DNA of 64,000 nt from Istiophorus platypterus (lineage: Eukaryota; Chordata; Actinopteri; Istiophoriformes; Istiophoridae), in NCBI GenBank assembly GCA_016859345.1, contig CM029124.1:7400001-7464000 (forward strand). Reading direction: 5' to 3'. Positions 38,822-53,040 of the stretch are shown one piece after another. The notes beneath the pieces are model-generated. The model did no database searches, was not told the origin of the DNA, and worked only from the letters and a program-made list of their open reading frames with translations. The position numbers were made by a program, and so were the translations under genes. Within the stretch, counting starts at the first letter, position 1, and each line of letters starts with the position of its first letter.

Positions 38822-39359
38822 CTAAGTCAGAAAGAGAGCAAGAGAGCGTTATTTAACTCATAAGTGCTGTAACATTTCAGCAACAGATATTTATTTGCAA
38901 ACATTTATATAGCATATCTCTCATGTGCCACGGTGCTTTGATTCCAGTGTCTAAACATCAAACCACATTAATATTGACATAAAACTGAAGTAGAAACAAT
39001 GAGTGTTCAGTGAAAAACAGTTGGATGCATTGTATTTTCCAGTCTGTGTTCATTTGCTTCTCTTGTGGTTTCCACCTTGCCTGTGATCCAAGGCTTTTCT
39101 GTCTGTTTGTCTGTCCGTCTGTCTATCCTAAATCCTTGCAACACACTCTCTCATTGGGCACTGTCTATACAAGTGTGTATGTATGTGTGTGTGGTTGTGT
39201 GTGCTTATGTGTGTGACAGGGGGTCCGGTGGGTGATAATCACAGCGTGCAGGCCTGTCTGGCTTATCACCTACTGTCAGCCCTTCTCCTTCTGCTGTGCA
39301 TGTAACACACACTAACACACACACACACACTTGCATGCTTGCTGCTATTTTCCCTTTCT

Positions 39360-39369
39360 CCGAACACAC

Positions 39370-39451
<82 letters not shown>

Positions 39452-39499
39452 ACACAGACAAACACACACACACAGACACACACAGACAAACACACACAT
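39360..39499. repeat. imperfect (CA)n microsatellite
   Basis: About 140 bp of CA repeat with periodic cacaga and acaaac interruptions, giving a higher-order pattern (acacacacagacacacacagacaa). Confidence 0.9.
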
Positions 39500-39587
39500 C
39501 TTGGCAGTAGAAGAAGTAAACATTCATTTGAATAAAACTTCAGCTTTTTGCTTCTGGCTTTGAACAAGAAGGTTCAGCTTGGCGCCG

Positions 39588-39619
<32 letters not shown>

Positions 39620-41773
39620 GGGCACATATACAGTACATCTATGTATGTGTTTATATGAAGGAGTTGTTGAGAAAAAAAAAAGGAAGAGGGGATATAAAAT
39701 GAGTTGGAGAAAGCAAGTGCGGGAGGGAGACAGAGATAGAGAATGAGCGAGGTAACAACAGAAAGCTGGGCAGGCAGGAAGGGAGGTGTAGAGGAGGAGA
39801 GAGAAAAGGTGGTAGTCGATATAATAAGCGGCTTACAGGCGGTCTCTCTTCACCTCATGGGGCAAACATCACTGCTCTCTCACTCTCCCTCTCTGTGTCT
39901 ATCTCTCTCACTCGCTCTCGCTCTCTCTCTTTCCTCTCGCCCTGGTCCGCCAAGATTAGCTCAAGCAAGCAGGATTTAATAATGCCTATTGATAAAATGT
40001 CCAAATATTCCTTTTCCCCATTAGAAAAAAACACGCTTTCTACGTCTTGACCTGGCAGTGCACGCACACACACACACACACACATGCACACACGCACACA
40101 CAAAATACATTGACAGCAGGAGTAGCTTCGCTGTGTGTTTAAAGAAAGTCAAGACATGCAACACTTAAATAATGTGACATTTTAAATTTTATCTGTTATT
40201 CCTCTTCAGCCAGGCACTTGTCACACAGTACAGAAAACTTTGTATTGTCAACTGACACATCAGCAGCACAGGAATTTATACTGTTTGTTAAGTTGCTTTT
40301 TGTTGTGCTCACACAAATATTTTCCTTTATCAGATATTTTATGGATTTACATTTTTCATAATTTTAGAATTTTTTTTTCATTGATTATGTGTTTGAGGAA
40401 TGGCATTATTCTATTTTTTAAATTGTCAATCACCCCAATTTAAAAGTGTTAAATGTACAATGCATTAGTCCCACTCTCAATACTTTCTGATTCCCCAACA
40501 TTGTCCGTGTCTTGAAGCCCCAATGTTAATTTGTTACTTCTGGCTCTCAGGATAGTGCACCAGTGAATTTTACCACAGCAAAATGGGGTATGGGTGTATG
40601 GGAGATTGATCAATAACAACTGTACAACGCTGCAGTAATGAACTAAAATGTCAATAAGTGGTTCAAAAGGAAAAATGCAGAATATCCATAGCCTTCCCCT
40701 TTAACGAGGGAGAAATGACACTTTTTCTGTGTTTGAGTGAGGACCATGAACCATGTGCGTGTAATAGGTTACACTGAGAATCTCTACAGCTAAGTTTACT
40801 CATTCTAATAAATAACCTGGATCTAGTATATTAAGCCTGAAAAAAAGCTATAATCACCAAAAACATCTAACTAGATAATAAACCGATCGATGAGCCAGTT
40901 TTAACTGATTGGGCTGTACTTAATTCAGTCATACATAAAAAATAAGACAGCATGAAAAAAGAAATGTCATTTACTAATGAATTTAGTAAATTAATCAATT
41001 TATCATAGTACATATTTTAGATACTCTTGACAAGTGCTAAGTTTCAGTGGAAAAAAAGTTTATACTTAGAGTAATACATGTCTGATTGTAACCCTGATTG
41101 TAACCTTTAACTTTGACCCCTCCCCTCCTTATTGTTTGCTCACATGAAACATAATGGTGTACCGACAAAAACCTTTTCCCTGTGAAATGACACATTAGCC
41201 CCTCCCCTCCATGTCCACAGATGTGTGTCACTATGACACTTGACATCAAGAGGCACCCAAAGCATCTTGGGTAGATGAACAGTAGAGGGTAGTAATGCAG
41301 CATTAAACTGGGTGTGATCAACCATCTAACAACACAGACAGAAGAAGAAAAAAAAGGATGCCTCTCACACTCTCAACTGCACTTTCTCTTGGTTTTCATT
41401 CTGCTTTTGATTTCTGATGATTGTGCGTTGCCGAGTCAACATAACACCATCCCACTCTGAAGCTTAAGGGGAATGTTTCAGGGGGGGTAATTCAGACAAA
41501 CCCAGAATTCAGGTGTTTATTTCCATTTAGGGTGTCTACACATCCCTAAAAAAGGGACTGCACACCTGGATGTGTAAAACCAAGATGCCTCAGGGCTTTC
41601 TGTGATTATGATATCAAGAAAAATAATACCGGTTAGTATTGTGCCCAAGAGTAACTAAAGAATAAACCTGATGTGGCTTGCTATGTTTTCATATTCTCTA
41701 CTGAGTATCTGATTCTGTCCAACAACTGGTGCCCACACTTCCAGATTAACTTTCTTTCATAAAAAGTTATGTG

Positions 41774-41776
<3 letters not shown>

Positions 41777-41813
<37 letters not shown>
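41777..41813. repeat. (GT)n microsatellite
   Basis: About 18 GT units. Similar short GT tracts lie at 41,970-41,992 and 42,174-42,221. Confidence 0.9.
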
Positions 41814-41815
<2 letters not shown>

Positions 41816-44729
41816 GGCAGTTGGGTGTGTGTGAACACATTCATGTGTGCTGGAGAGAGCACAAGACAAAAAGCACTATGTAATAAAGCTTTGTAAAGCA
41901 TATGTGAATCTGATGGTTAATCCCCAACTCCAATAACATTAATAGCCCAGGGTGACAGGAGCTATGTCTGTGTGTGTGTGTGTGTGTGTGTGAGTGCAAG
42001 CGTTTGTGATAAGTATGTGGAGCCTGTTGGTGTGTGTTTGCCTCCCAGGTCGAGGTGCACTGTAGGAAATGAAGGGATCAGGAGTCGAGAGCAGATTACT
42101 CTTCCTGAGGATAATGAAATTATTTCTCACCTTCAATTACTAGATGAGAAAAGGAAGCAGTGTAGGTGTGCATGTGTGTGTGTGTGTGTGTGTTTGTGTG
42201 TGTGTGTTTGTGTGTGTGTGCGTGCGTGCATGTGCATGTGCATGTGTCAGCTTAATATAGTTATCAGTCCCAAGCTTTAAACCTTGTCAATGGTGTTACC
42301 CCGAAAACAATATGTGGGGTTTAATGGAGTTGTGTGGCAAGAGCATGTTAACTTGCCTCTGGGTTGCTACTGTTAGTTTAGGAACAACTAAAACCTGTGA
42401 GTCATACACAAAGTTGTTTTTTTCTATATAAAAGCAGATTATTCTGTTATAAAAGAGTAAATGAGTATCGTGTATGGGGGATTAAGATTTCTATTGTGCC
42501 TGTGTTCATTTTTGTATATATGGTGCTTTGCCACTTGTTCTTTTGCAAACCATTTTTCCCTTGTGTCCTGTCTTGTTCATGCTGCTTTACCACTGGGTTG
42601 CACACTTTTCTCAAAAATCTGTAATGGATTCAAACACTCTGACCAATCACTGGTGCTTATTTCAAGCACAACTTAGTTTCTGCAGAGGCCACCTGAAAAT
42701 ATAACCTAATGCCAGTTTTTATGCACAGACAAATCCTTTAATTCAGTTTTGAGCTTTGGTAGGATCAGAATTATTATTATTATTATTATTGAGTCCAATC
42801 TTATTCATATATAGCTTTAATAAAACACACCAATTTCATGTGAGGGACCTATTATTTAATTACTTAATAAATAAATGTGAAAGTGAAGCGATTTTCTGAC
42901 CATTTGGAATGTTAAATGCAGTAAAATAACTTTGTTTCCATAGATGGATTGGTGGTAATGAAATCAAATTGTGATCTCAATACAGATTATACAGATTATA
43001 CACATGCATCTTTGCGTGTGCAACAGATGTGCATGAGACCAGCTCTACAAACACAAATGTCTGCATGACTGACTGACTGATAAAGTAACATCAGTGGTCA
43101 ATCAGCTGAATGTTGGAGCTTCCACACAGGTCCATGTTTTTTCAGAATTATTTTGCACACACAGTTTCTCTTGCGCCATCAGGGGGATGTTTACAGGCAG
43201 TGTTGCCAACTTAGTGCCTTTTCCGCGAGATTTACTGACTTTTCACATACCTTTCTTCACATACACACCTAGTGACAGATTTAGTGACTATTTTAACAAA
43301 CCTAAACTACTTTCCTTAGAAGAGAGTCCCCAGTATTGCCCTGCGAGCGTAAAGGTTGGGTTTTTCCTCTTCAGGCACACCTCTCTATGCATCTTATTCA
43401 ATTGACCGCATGGCAGCTGACACAAATGTGAATAAGCTTCTAACTCTAACAAACCAAATACAGGCAAAATACAGACTAGCCATTGTCTTTAACTTATGTG
43501 TATGGGATTTTGTCATGGTTATAAAATCAGGCTTTTAGCTTGGAAATGACTTGGAGGCACTGGTCAACCTGTAGTCTTGACAGGCCGCATTTCATTCATG
43601 GTTTAACCACGTACAAGATTTTGACCTAGTCTCATTTACTTGAGTGCTTGCTTAGATACAAGACCTAGAGACATGCTTCATTCCTGGTGTGTTTTATGAA
43701 ACCAGACACACACAATGGTTGCAGTACTGGAGGTGGGAGGCCTGAACAACCAGGTTTCTTGATTGCAGCTACTCACTGAATCCACAGTATAATGCCATCA
43801 TCCTGACCCCTCATCCCTCCACATCCTGGTGACCTGGGGCTGACCCAGGGAACTCCAGGACTTAAGGCAGTGCTAATCTGGCCTCAGTAGCTGTCAGTAA
43901 TCACAAGCACAGGGGTGGAATTAGCCATCCACTCGTCCGTTTTCTGCTGCTTATCCAGAATTGGGCCATGGTGACAACAGGCTAAGCAAGGTAACCTGGT
44001 AACCCAGGCATCCCTCAACCCACACACTTCTTCCAAGTCTTCATGGGAGATGCCAAGGCATTCCCAGGCCAGGGATCAGACAGTATGGATGGGATTAGCT
44101 AAAGGGATATTTCAAATATCTGATAGGGATCCAGGTACTATTTGGGGAAAGGCACCCTTAAAATAACTGACTAGCTAAGCCAAACTAAGATAACGGTACT
44201 TGGGACAAGGCCATAACCCTCTTCCCAGTACCAGTAATTAACTGAACAGAGCCTTAATACATTAATTTAAACGCTAACAGGATATGATTAAGTGGAAATT
44301 GCTGAAAGTAACAGTGATCGCTGCTTTTCAGTCTGTTTAAATGTCTACAAAGTTTAATCACTCCTCATATAGTCCAAATGTTAAAAAAACAGGTGGTCTC
44401 CTGTAAGTCTGACATATTCTAAATGGTCTCTGACAAGTCTGCATTTATCATGACAAAGATCAGTTTAAAATTAAGACCTGCTAATGACCCTTGTGTTTGC
44501 TTTAGAGCTTAATAAAACATGTTTCTGATGCCAACTGCTCTCTCTCTCTAAAGTTACACATGGGTCTTTGAGGGCTTGGTCAAATGTTTTCTTTAACAAA
44601 AGCGGATTTCTAGTTTTGTTTTTTTAATTAAATCTCCAGGAAATAAAATGTTTGTTTTTCGCCCTCTTTTCCTCAACCTCTGCCAGGTCTCCTGCTAAGG
44701 GCATAATGCTACTGTTTAAGGCTATCAAG

Positions 44730-45200
44730 AGGTTAAGGTCAGTAGACAAAGAGATAGAGGAGGGAGCAGGATGATGAGAGTGAGGAAGGAGGTGATCAGA
44801 GTGGAGAGGGATGCGGGAGGAAGAGAACAATAGGGAAAAGTTTCAAAGGTGGACAGAAGAGCAGTGTGGAGAAAAAGTAGGTAGCCAACAGAGAAGGAGT
44901 CGATCAAGAGAGGAGGAAGGAGATTTTTAAGCAGGATAGAGGAAAAAAAATCAGCTGGAAGTAAAAGAAAAATTAAAGAAGGGGCACATTCAATGGGCTG
45001 AGGAACAACTGGGTAGCACGAGGAGAAAGAAAGGGAAGCAGAGGAGGATGAGCAAGAAGAGAGCAGGGAGTATAGTGACAAGGACAAAGAGGAGGAATGG
45101 GAGTGAGAGGAGTAGGGAGGGAGGTTGGAGGACAGGAATGGATAGCAAAAAAACAGACTAAGCACAGAAGGGGAACGAGAGGGAGAGAGGTGTCAAGATG
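44730..45200. repeat. purine-rich low-complexity tract
   Basis: About 470 bp dominated by A and G on the plus strand (gaggaaggaggtgatcagag, agaggaggaaggagattttt). Long minus-strand S/L/P-rich frames are artefacts of this composition. Confidence 0.75.
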
Positions 45201-45250
45201 GGGTTAAGTGGGCCATGAGGCCGTGATGTTGCTTTGTGCACACACACACT

Positions 45251-45251
<1 letters not shown>

Positions 45252-45295
<44 letters not shown>

Positions 45296-45350
45296 CTCTA
45301 TCACTATTACATACTGATACACACAAACACAGACCTCTCTGTTGGTTTTG

Positions 45351-45396
<46 letters not shown>
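45252..45396. repeat. two (CA)n tracts
   Basis: (CA)n at 45,252-45,293 and 45,353-45,396 separated by about 60 bp of unique sequence. Confidence 0.95.
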
Positions 45397-45399
<3 letters not shown>

Positions 45400-45424
45400 C
45401 TCTCCCCTCAGGCCCAGCGTGTCT

Positions 45425-45620
45425 TCAGGCTCCGTGGCTCTCTGGCGGTGATCCGTCTCCACATTAAGAGAGGCCTCAGATAATTCCTAAGCCTCCTCCA
45501 TGGCCGATCCAATAAGGGATAAGGCTCTTGGCTGGCCATGATCAACTGACAATCTGTCCTCTCACACGGCTACTTTAGTGGAGGCCAGGATTACCCCAGC
45601 CAGCCTAGACAGGGTACACA
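45425..45620. promoter_or_regulatory. candidate conserved element
   Basis: Unique block directly after the CA tracts. It contains gcggtgatccgtctccacat, aggcctcagataattcctaa, ggccgatccaataagggata and ctggccatgatcaactgaca, then tactttagtggaggccagga. It has higher GC and a more even base mix than its flanks. No convincing reading frame. Confidence 0.35.
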
Positions 45621-46860
45621 TAGTTCACAAGACCACGGAGCTGATGTGTGCATGTGTGTGTTGTGTGTGTGAGAGAGAGAGTCAAAGAGAAAGAGGCAGA
45701 TTGAAGAAGATTATGTAGGCAGGTAAAAGTGTATGCATTTGTGAGTATGGGTATGTGCATGTGTGAGTGTGTGTGTGTGTGTGTGTTTACATGGTACCAC
45801 ACTGAGGGATGAAAGAGCTGGTTTCTGCATCTACTTTGTGGTACAAGTAGTAGATGAAGGGCTAAACAGTGACAAACAGCGAAAGCTCAGTGACAAAACA
45901 CTTAACAAAATGTGGCACTTTGTGAAAGGTAACACTTCTAGTTTTTGGACTCTGAATTTTGATTTTGAAGGATACACGATAACAGAAGTCTATTTTCCAC
46001 ACTGCTGTGCATTCTGGGACTGACATTTTGATATATTTTATCATAGAAAATAGTATAAATCTACAATAAAACATTTATTTGGATGGATTAGCTCACAAAA
46101 ACTAGCAACTGCGATATTGCTCTTTAAAAGTATGCTGTAACTCATACAAGAATCTAAGCAGTTTTTGTTGCAAATGAAACATGGATTAAAAAAATTATTA
46201 TTTACTAAAACTGAGGAGATATGTCCAAAATCCTCTCTGTATTATACAGAGATGGTTGTGAGGACAGACTCACAGTATATCATCTATTGCTCCTCATAAA
46301 TAGTTTGTCAATCAGGGATTTTACAAATTGAGGTTTATTCTGTCAAAGGATTCATGGTGCCGCATATTTTTGTCAAGTATTTGATTATTTCTTATCCAAC
46401 AAAATACAGACTGTCAAAGACTAAACTTCAAGATTAAAAATAGATCTTCCAATGGGTTTTGCCGGAGAGAAATCTTAAAAGATTTTGATTTTTTTTTTTC
46501 CCCCAATCAAGTGTGACTGAAGGGCCGGACAAGCAAAACAGGTCGCTGATCATCTAGTACAGTATGTTGATACTGAAATCCGAACAGCTCTATGATCTGT
46601 ATCAAATAATCCAGCTCCAGTAACAAAAACAAATCCTAGAAAAAAAAGGAAAGCGTAATCAACAACAACAAAAAAAACTGAAAGTATTATAGAGGTACTT
46701 CAGCCTTTTAAGAGCCATTATGCAGTCTATTAATTAGATGCCTTCTGCAGAAAAGCTGAAATGCAAACACTAGTCAACAGGGATAAAGAACAAATGTTAC
46801 TGATTTCATTTTCCAGTGTTTCAAAATCAAAAAAGCAAAAATGTTTTGTAGCCTTTAAGG

Positions 46861-47140
46861 ACCTTCATCCCCTGATAAATCAGATTAGGTCAGGCTTTAG
46901 AAAAGCTTGAACTATTAATAGCCATATGTTAATAATAACAGCAATTACGAAATGATCATTTTGCCTGGCTGGTATGTTAAATACACATGCTGTGAATAGG
47001 CAGTTTAGATAGCCTATTCGCCTTTCACCAGAAGAGCCAGGCAGTGTGCGATAAGCATCGACATTCTAGCCAACAGAGTCTGCCTTGGAGACACTCCTGA
47101 TCCCTTTTTCCATTGGAATAGGCTCATTTTAACATGCACT
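46861..47140. promoter_or_regulatory. candidate conserved enhancer
   Basis: Unique sequence with clustered homeodomain cores: gaactattaatagccatatg, ttaataataacagcaattac and gaaatgatcattttgcctgg, and a second half reading gataagcatcgacattctag. The ATTAATAG/ATTA cluster and the absence of repeats are typical of developmental regulatory DNA. Conservation is untested. Confidence 0.4.
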
Positions 47141-47261
47141 CACACACAAACACTCACACGCACACAAACATGCACTTGCGCACACGCTTGGAGGACTGTG
47201 CGGGGCTTCGATAAGCTTGGACCTTCTCTCTCTCTCTCTCCCTCTCTCCCTCTCTCTCTCT

Positions 47262-47432
47262 GAGTAAACATCGTTTTGGATTAGGCAGAGTATAATGAGA
47301 GCAGGGGGCTATCTGCCCACCACGCCTGCATTGTGGCCCCCCGCTCCTCTCTGAGGGGGCCGGGACCAATCTTTACTCTGCTATTTATCCTCCTCCTTTG
47401 ATAGCTTACTTATCTGCTGCAAAATGCCAGGG
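47262..47432. promoter_or_regulatory. candidate conserved element
   Basis: GC-richer unique block containing gagtaaacatcgttttggat, ggcagagtataatgagagca, gggccgggaccaatctttac and ctatttatcctcctcctttg. It is separated from the preceding block by a CT tract and a CA-rich patch. Confidence 0.35.
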
Positions 47433-48479
47433 ATGACTGCCTGTCTAACTGCCCCTATAACTGTCTCCTTGCCTTCTTGTCTGCCGGGTTTCCCACCTGC
47501 CCATCTGCCTGTCTGTCACCCTGTGTTCACGCTTGCAAAAGTATCAAGACAAATGCACAACTACATCTCATTCGATCACTCCTCCACTTGTCTGTCAGTA
47601 TCCCTGCCTACATGACAGACTCTTCCTGGAAACCATCTGGCAGTGGTTGCTGTTGCACGGTACAGTTTGGCATCGGGGAAATTATAAAGCAGAGCAATGG
47701 CATATGGAGAACAGGCACAACCACTTTGCACTGCTATGCTGTGTCAAAAACTAGTCCGTGTGAAAGTGAGCAATACAGGTTTATACGGTTCGTCGAGGGG
47801 AAAGAGAAGCTACTGAGCTTCTATATTGTTTTAACTATGCAAGCACTAAAAAAAACAGTTTTATAGGATACTACAGATGATGTAGCAAGGCCTTATCCGC
47901 TGTTATAGGCAATACTGACTGACGCGACCAGGCCAATTATCAGCATCGGTGTCTATGGCTGCAGATAGGTAACAAGAAACTGCAGTGGAGAAATGCAAAA
48001 CTAGGTCTGAGATCATTTATTACCAGTTATGTCTATTCGCTGGTGTTTTCAATGTAAAAACGTCCCATTGAGCATGTGCCTGTTAACGTTTTTTTTAAAA
48101 AGACAGTTCGGTATCAAGATTCTGGTTTTACGTTATGTGTGTATTTTGGAAAACGATACTGTTGAACATTGCAATTTAATGGATATCTTTCTTTTTTTAT
48201 TCCTACAATCCACTTTTTCATTCAAACTTGAAGTAGGGTAAAGAAAATTTTAGGTCTCAGGCTATAACTGGTCTTCTTGATTACATTGTATCAATGTTAA
48301 TCAACTTTTTTTTTTTTATTTCATTTTAAATCATGATCTGGCTTCTTTCATCACTTATCCCATCATGTCCCGTACTTCTCATTGACTTTGAATGGAGGTA
48401 GAGAGTGTGCGGTGGGTGAAATTACATCGAGTGCGCAACCTCTGTCAGTGCAGAGCGGGTTTTCTGGAGCAAGAGGGCA

Positions 48480-48799
48480 CAGGAGAAGTGAGGGTTACGG
48501 GGGGGAGTCAAATAAAGTGGGGAGGAAGAAAGGGAGAGAGGGAGCGAGAGAGACAGTGGCGCAGTATTACAGAGAAGAGGAACGATCGAATGAGTGGAGG
48601 GAATGAGATGTGGGGAGAGACAGGAGGAGGCAGAAACAAAGACGGAGTTTGACATGTGGCTAATAGACATATCAGCACTGAGGTGTGGGGTTTAGCTGGC
48701 AGACGAGAGCTTTGCAGAGCTTCATTCATTGATTAGCATACGGATAGTGGCATGGGGCTGTGTGACAACCCCAGATTACATTGCACTCACACACACATA

Positions 48800-48835
<36 letters not shown>

Positions 48836-49190
48836 GCCACACACACAAAATGTAGATCCCCACAGATTGCATCTCTGTCCTTCCTTGGAGAAAGGCAAGG
48901 ATGTCAAATTACAGGGTGTCACCAGCACCAAGCTATCTAGTTTCTTGAATGTTAATGTATATAAACAATTAGGACAGAAGAAAGAGAAATGGAGGGGAAT
49001 GAAGAAGGGAAGGAGAAAGAGCAGCGAAAGAAAGAATGGGAGAGAAGCATTGGGATAGAGGGAGCGAAAATAGAGGAGAGACTGGGAGGGTAAAGGTAGC
49101 AGGAGAAAGGAGTCAGCGAGGGGAGGGAGATAGGGGAGGACAAAAAAGAAGGTGGAAAATGAGAAAAGGGCGCGGGGAGAAGAGGAATAT
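48480..49190. repeat. purine-rich low-complexity tracts
   Basis: Two A/G-rich stretches (48,480-48,650 and 48,975-49,190) flank a unique patch and a (CA)n tract at 48,803-48,832. No gene. Confidence 0.7.
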
Positions 49191-50141
49191 GACAGTTGAG
49201 ATTAAAATGACTGATGAGAGGTTCATGTTTCTTGGATCATGGAAAAAGAATACAGCAATATAAGAAAACATGACAGCTGCCACTGAGCTCCTCCCTGCCT
49301 TCACCCTGCAGTTTTCTCTCTCATTTTGAACCAATATGAACTGGAAAAAAATAGGAAACTAGAAAAAAAACCCCAAAAAACCCAGAATCCTCTAGGCTAC
49401 AGCCATGTTCAGAAATAATGTGTTGATTCAATAATTCTTTTTTAGTTTCTTTCTTTTGCTTAAATTTTACTTTATAAGTCTGTGCTATCTTCAAGTTTGA
49501 AATTGGAAGAAAGTCCACCTGGGTGAAAACTGTTCCCATTTTTGGCTGCAATGTTACCGTAAGGTTTGATGATAGGATAGAAATTTTAACCACATAGTCA
49601 TTTCAATACAAGTGTCAGCCTATTCGACATCAAAAACACCAGCTGTTGCAACTAAAATTGGTGCCCTGGGTAGGCTTTGCTTTAAAAAAGCACTTCTCAA
49701 ACAAGCCCCATCTTAAACAAATGAGATTGTGGAGGCCAAGAACACACCAATACCTGAAGCTGTGTCAGCTGGTCTGGTGTTATCTGGGTGCGTCTGAGAC
49801 CTCTCTGGCTGCTGAGTGTTTTCTTGCATTATAAGAAACGATAGTAGAATCATTTTTTTTACTAGATAGGGTTGAGTTCAATTTCCAGGGTAGTTTCTGC
49901 ACCTCTCATTTGCTGTCGGATAGCCTGTTACACAACATTCGTTTAAAACATCAATGACACTGAATATAATTTAATTTCAATCTGGAAATGACATAGGTAA
50001 TATGATACATGCGCATCATTGCACTTACAGTAGATGTTAATTAAAAATAAATCAACTGGCAGCATTCCCACCATAGCTGCTGATCCCTTATCAATGATAA
50101 TTTAAGCACAAGGTTAAGATAAATGCTTACTTTTAAGGCAA

Positions 50142-50419
50142 ATAGGGCTGCAACTGATTTTCTCCATTGCTTCCTTCATCATTTTAATGATAAAAAAGTG
50201 AGACAATAGTGAAAAATACCTGTTATATCTTATGTTATGTCTGACCGACAGTCCACAACCTAAAGATTTACAAATATTTACAAGGACCCCAGCAAAAGGA
50301 GGAAAGGAACAAACTATCACATTTGAATGTGAAAATGATTAGTCAAATATCAAAATTGTTGCAAAATAATTTTCTGCTGAACAATTACTCAATTCATTTA
50401 CTAATCATTGCAGCTCTTA
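50142..50419. mobile_element. small non-autonomous DNA element (TAGGGCTGCAAC family)
   Basis: Complete-looking copy, about 278 bp. The left end is tagggctgcaactgat and the right end aatcattgcagctctta, forming imperfect inverted repeats (tagggctgcaa against taagagctgcaa). Internal words gacagtccacaacctaaaga and attagtcaaatatcaaaatt match the copy at 5.7 kb. Confidence 0.75.
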
Positions 50420-51440
50420 AGCAAACATGGACGGAAATTCTTATAAGTCCCACAACAACTTAGAAAACTCCATCTGCTGATGAAGGTCAAAAGCTTTCAA
50501 ACTGCTGGGGGTGATATTGTTGTAGTTACCTACCACCTTATTAGTTAATTGTCCTATTATATGTCTTGCCAGTACTATAATTGTTAAGTTGGTTAATTGT
50601 TCAGGGGGTAATAAGATCTCTTTTGTGGTAAGAGTAATACGATCTCTTTGCTTTTGCAAGACTGAACAAAACAGTACATATACACAAGGTCACACTAAGA
50701 TTAGTCACTCACACAAAAAAGTCATCGCAAATTTACAAAAACAAAGTTTGGTGTGTGACTGTGATGCTGCCTTCCAGTTATACTTATTAAGACTAACAAT
50801 AAATGAAAGCAAAAACTTCTACACACACTCTACCATGAGTCAGTATGAGGTGCCTGCATGAGAATAAGTGAGCCTGTACAAATTTGGGTGAAAACATGTC
50901 TGCACCTATGTGTGTTTGCACCTCTGTGAGCAGGGAACGATTATGATTTGTATACCACAAAGTTACCAAAATATATTCATCGAGCATGACTGAGGCGGGG
51001 GCAGTGGGCGAGGGAGAAGGAGGATGTCAGAAATCACATCCACTACTGGAGCATCTGAGAGTCTGCCCAACAACGGCACTGATGCCTTAAACATGAGACC
51101 CAGGCTTTCTATCTCCTTGAGGGAAGGAGAGAGGAGAGGGGGATGGGGGATGAGTGGGTATAAGGACCAAAGGGGAGGTGGGGGGTAAACAAGAGGGGGC
51201 AGGTCTGTTTTGGATGTGAAGACAGTGCTGCTGAGGGACAGACTGTCAGATTCGCAGTGGAATGTGTTTCACCTGTGTAAGTTGACTGATAACGTATAGC
51301 AATAAACTGATGAGGGCCTAATACATCCAAACAACGCTGTGTTGTCCAGTGGCTGATGGGCAATGCCTAGATTAAGGGCCTATCTTAAGTACACTATGAT
51401 GTCTTTAAACATTACTTTTTTTAGGAGGAGGAGACTATTT

Positions 51441-51670
51441 AAGGTTGCAACTAAGGATAATTGAAATTATCCACCAATCTGGCAATTATTTCTCCAATTA
51501 ACTGACTATTATTTCTCCAATTGTTTGGTCTAAAAGATGTCAGAAGATAGTGAAAAAAAAAATATTCATAACAGTTTTCTAAAGCCCAAAGTAAAGCTTG
51601 ACATGGCTTGATCAACAGTCTAAAACTCAAAGATATTTTGTTTATTATAACATGAGACAAACAAAAGCAT
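51441..51670. mobile_element. degraded copy of the TAGGGCTGCAAC element
   Basis: Begins aaggttgcaactaagg and carries ttgtttggtctaaaagatgt, cagaagatagtgaaaa and aacagtctaaaactcaaaga, all parts of the same element family. The right end is missing or diverged. Confidence 0.65.
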
Positions 51671-52269
51671 AAAAGATGAAACAGAAGAACAGAAATAGAG
51701 AATGCAGAAGAGATCGGAGGAAGGAGTGCCACACTTTCAATTGGGTCCTGCAGTGGCTTCATGGAGAGCTTTATGCCTCTTGTGGAATACAGTCAGCTGT
51801 TGCGGTAATTGTGTGTGCTGTGTTGATCCACCTGACTCATTGGCCGCCTGCAGGGACGCTCCAGCCTGTGATTGGCCACTTAGTTTCACGCTCAAACCAA
51901 CATCAAGCTGGCCAAGTTAAATTTCCTAGGGACACATTCGGTGGCCTGCATGTGCAATCGAGCAGCTGCTTAAGGTTGCAATGCTGATCGCTTGTCAGCT
52001 TGGTAGTTTGTTGGACCCTTTGTTCCTCTGTGACGCCAGTTTGTTGCATTCTGTCTACTTTCATGAAGTTGTATTACGAGAGAAATTATGTAGTAACTCT
52101 TTTTAATCTATTAACAAGATGAACGTCATTAGGGATTTTTCATTTTCAATTTTTTATTTCAGCTATTAAATACAATGAGTTGCCTGTCTCTGCTGGCACA
52201 AAAAAAGTTTACATCATTTTGCTCTGATTTGACTTCAACAGTTGTCAGCCGAACCTTCTCACTGAGCCC

Positions 52270-52400
52270 CTGCTGAATGTGCTCCCGGCCCAGCCATTGC
52301 AGGAATATTAAAATGATCAAGGTGAGGTTTCGGTCAGATTTTTGTCACAACACTGATTTGGAACTTTTGGCCGGGACCACAAGCCAGAGGACCTCTATGC
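52270..52400. promoter_or_regulatory. candidate conserved element
   Basis: Unique block with caggaatattaaaatgatca, gtttcggtcagatttttgtc and gatttggaacttttggccgg. No frame or repeat signature. Confidence 0.25.
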
Positions 52401-52837
52401 ATGATTTGAGAGTGAGGGAACTGAAATGTTTTCAGATTCAGGCACAAAAAGATGACTTCTGAGCAAAGACAGGTGGTGAGGGCAGGGTGAAAGCAGTTCA
52501 TGAGAAGACGAGAGTCAGGTAAGAAGAGGGTTAACGGGGGTGGATAGGCGTTGGTTGGTGCGCTAAAAGTACAGATGATTCAAACGGGTGTGGGCAGCGG
52601 TGATTGGGAGGTGGAGTGGTGGTGGCAGGGTGTTAATTTGGGAGGTTCAGAAGAGGAAGGAGAGCCCCAGGGATTTCTGTCACTCTCTCTCTCTCAACTG
52701 AAATAAACTGCACTGCGACAAACTCGCTATGAGAGGCCAGCGAGTGTGTGCACGTGACACAGCAGTGCCCATGTGTATTTCCAACCAAGTAAGGGACCGT
52801 GCGTGCATTTGCATCTATGTGTGCGGGTGCGCCCCAC

Positions 52838-52877
<40 letters not shown>

Positions 52878-52889
52878 CGGGCTGCAGGA

Positions 52890-53040
52890 AGGCTCCCCGT
52901 GTGCTGGCGTTTCATTGGAGAGGCAGATGAGCAGGGCAGATATCCTGGGGCAGACTGGCAGTGGCCAGAGCTTTATCTGAGCTGAAATGATTTTAGCACT
53001 CCGTTTTGGAGCACTAACCCAGGAGCAATGTCATCCCCTC
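52890..53040. promoter_or_regulatory. candidate conserved element beside a GT tract
   Basis: Unique block after a (TG)n run (52,842-52,876). It contains gcagggcagatatcctgggg, gccagagctttatctgagct and gaaatgattttagcactccg. GATA-type cores (agatat, ttatct) are present. Confidence 0.3.

Noticed and set aside
44725..45165. 146-residue Ser/Leu-rich minus-strand frame
   Set aside because: Composition artefact of a purine-rich tract.
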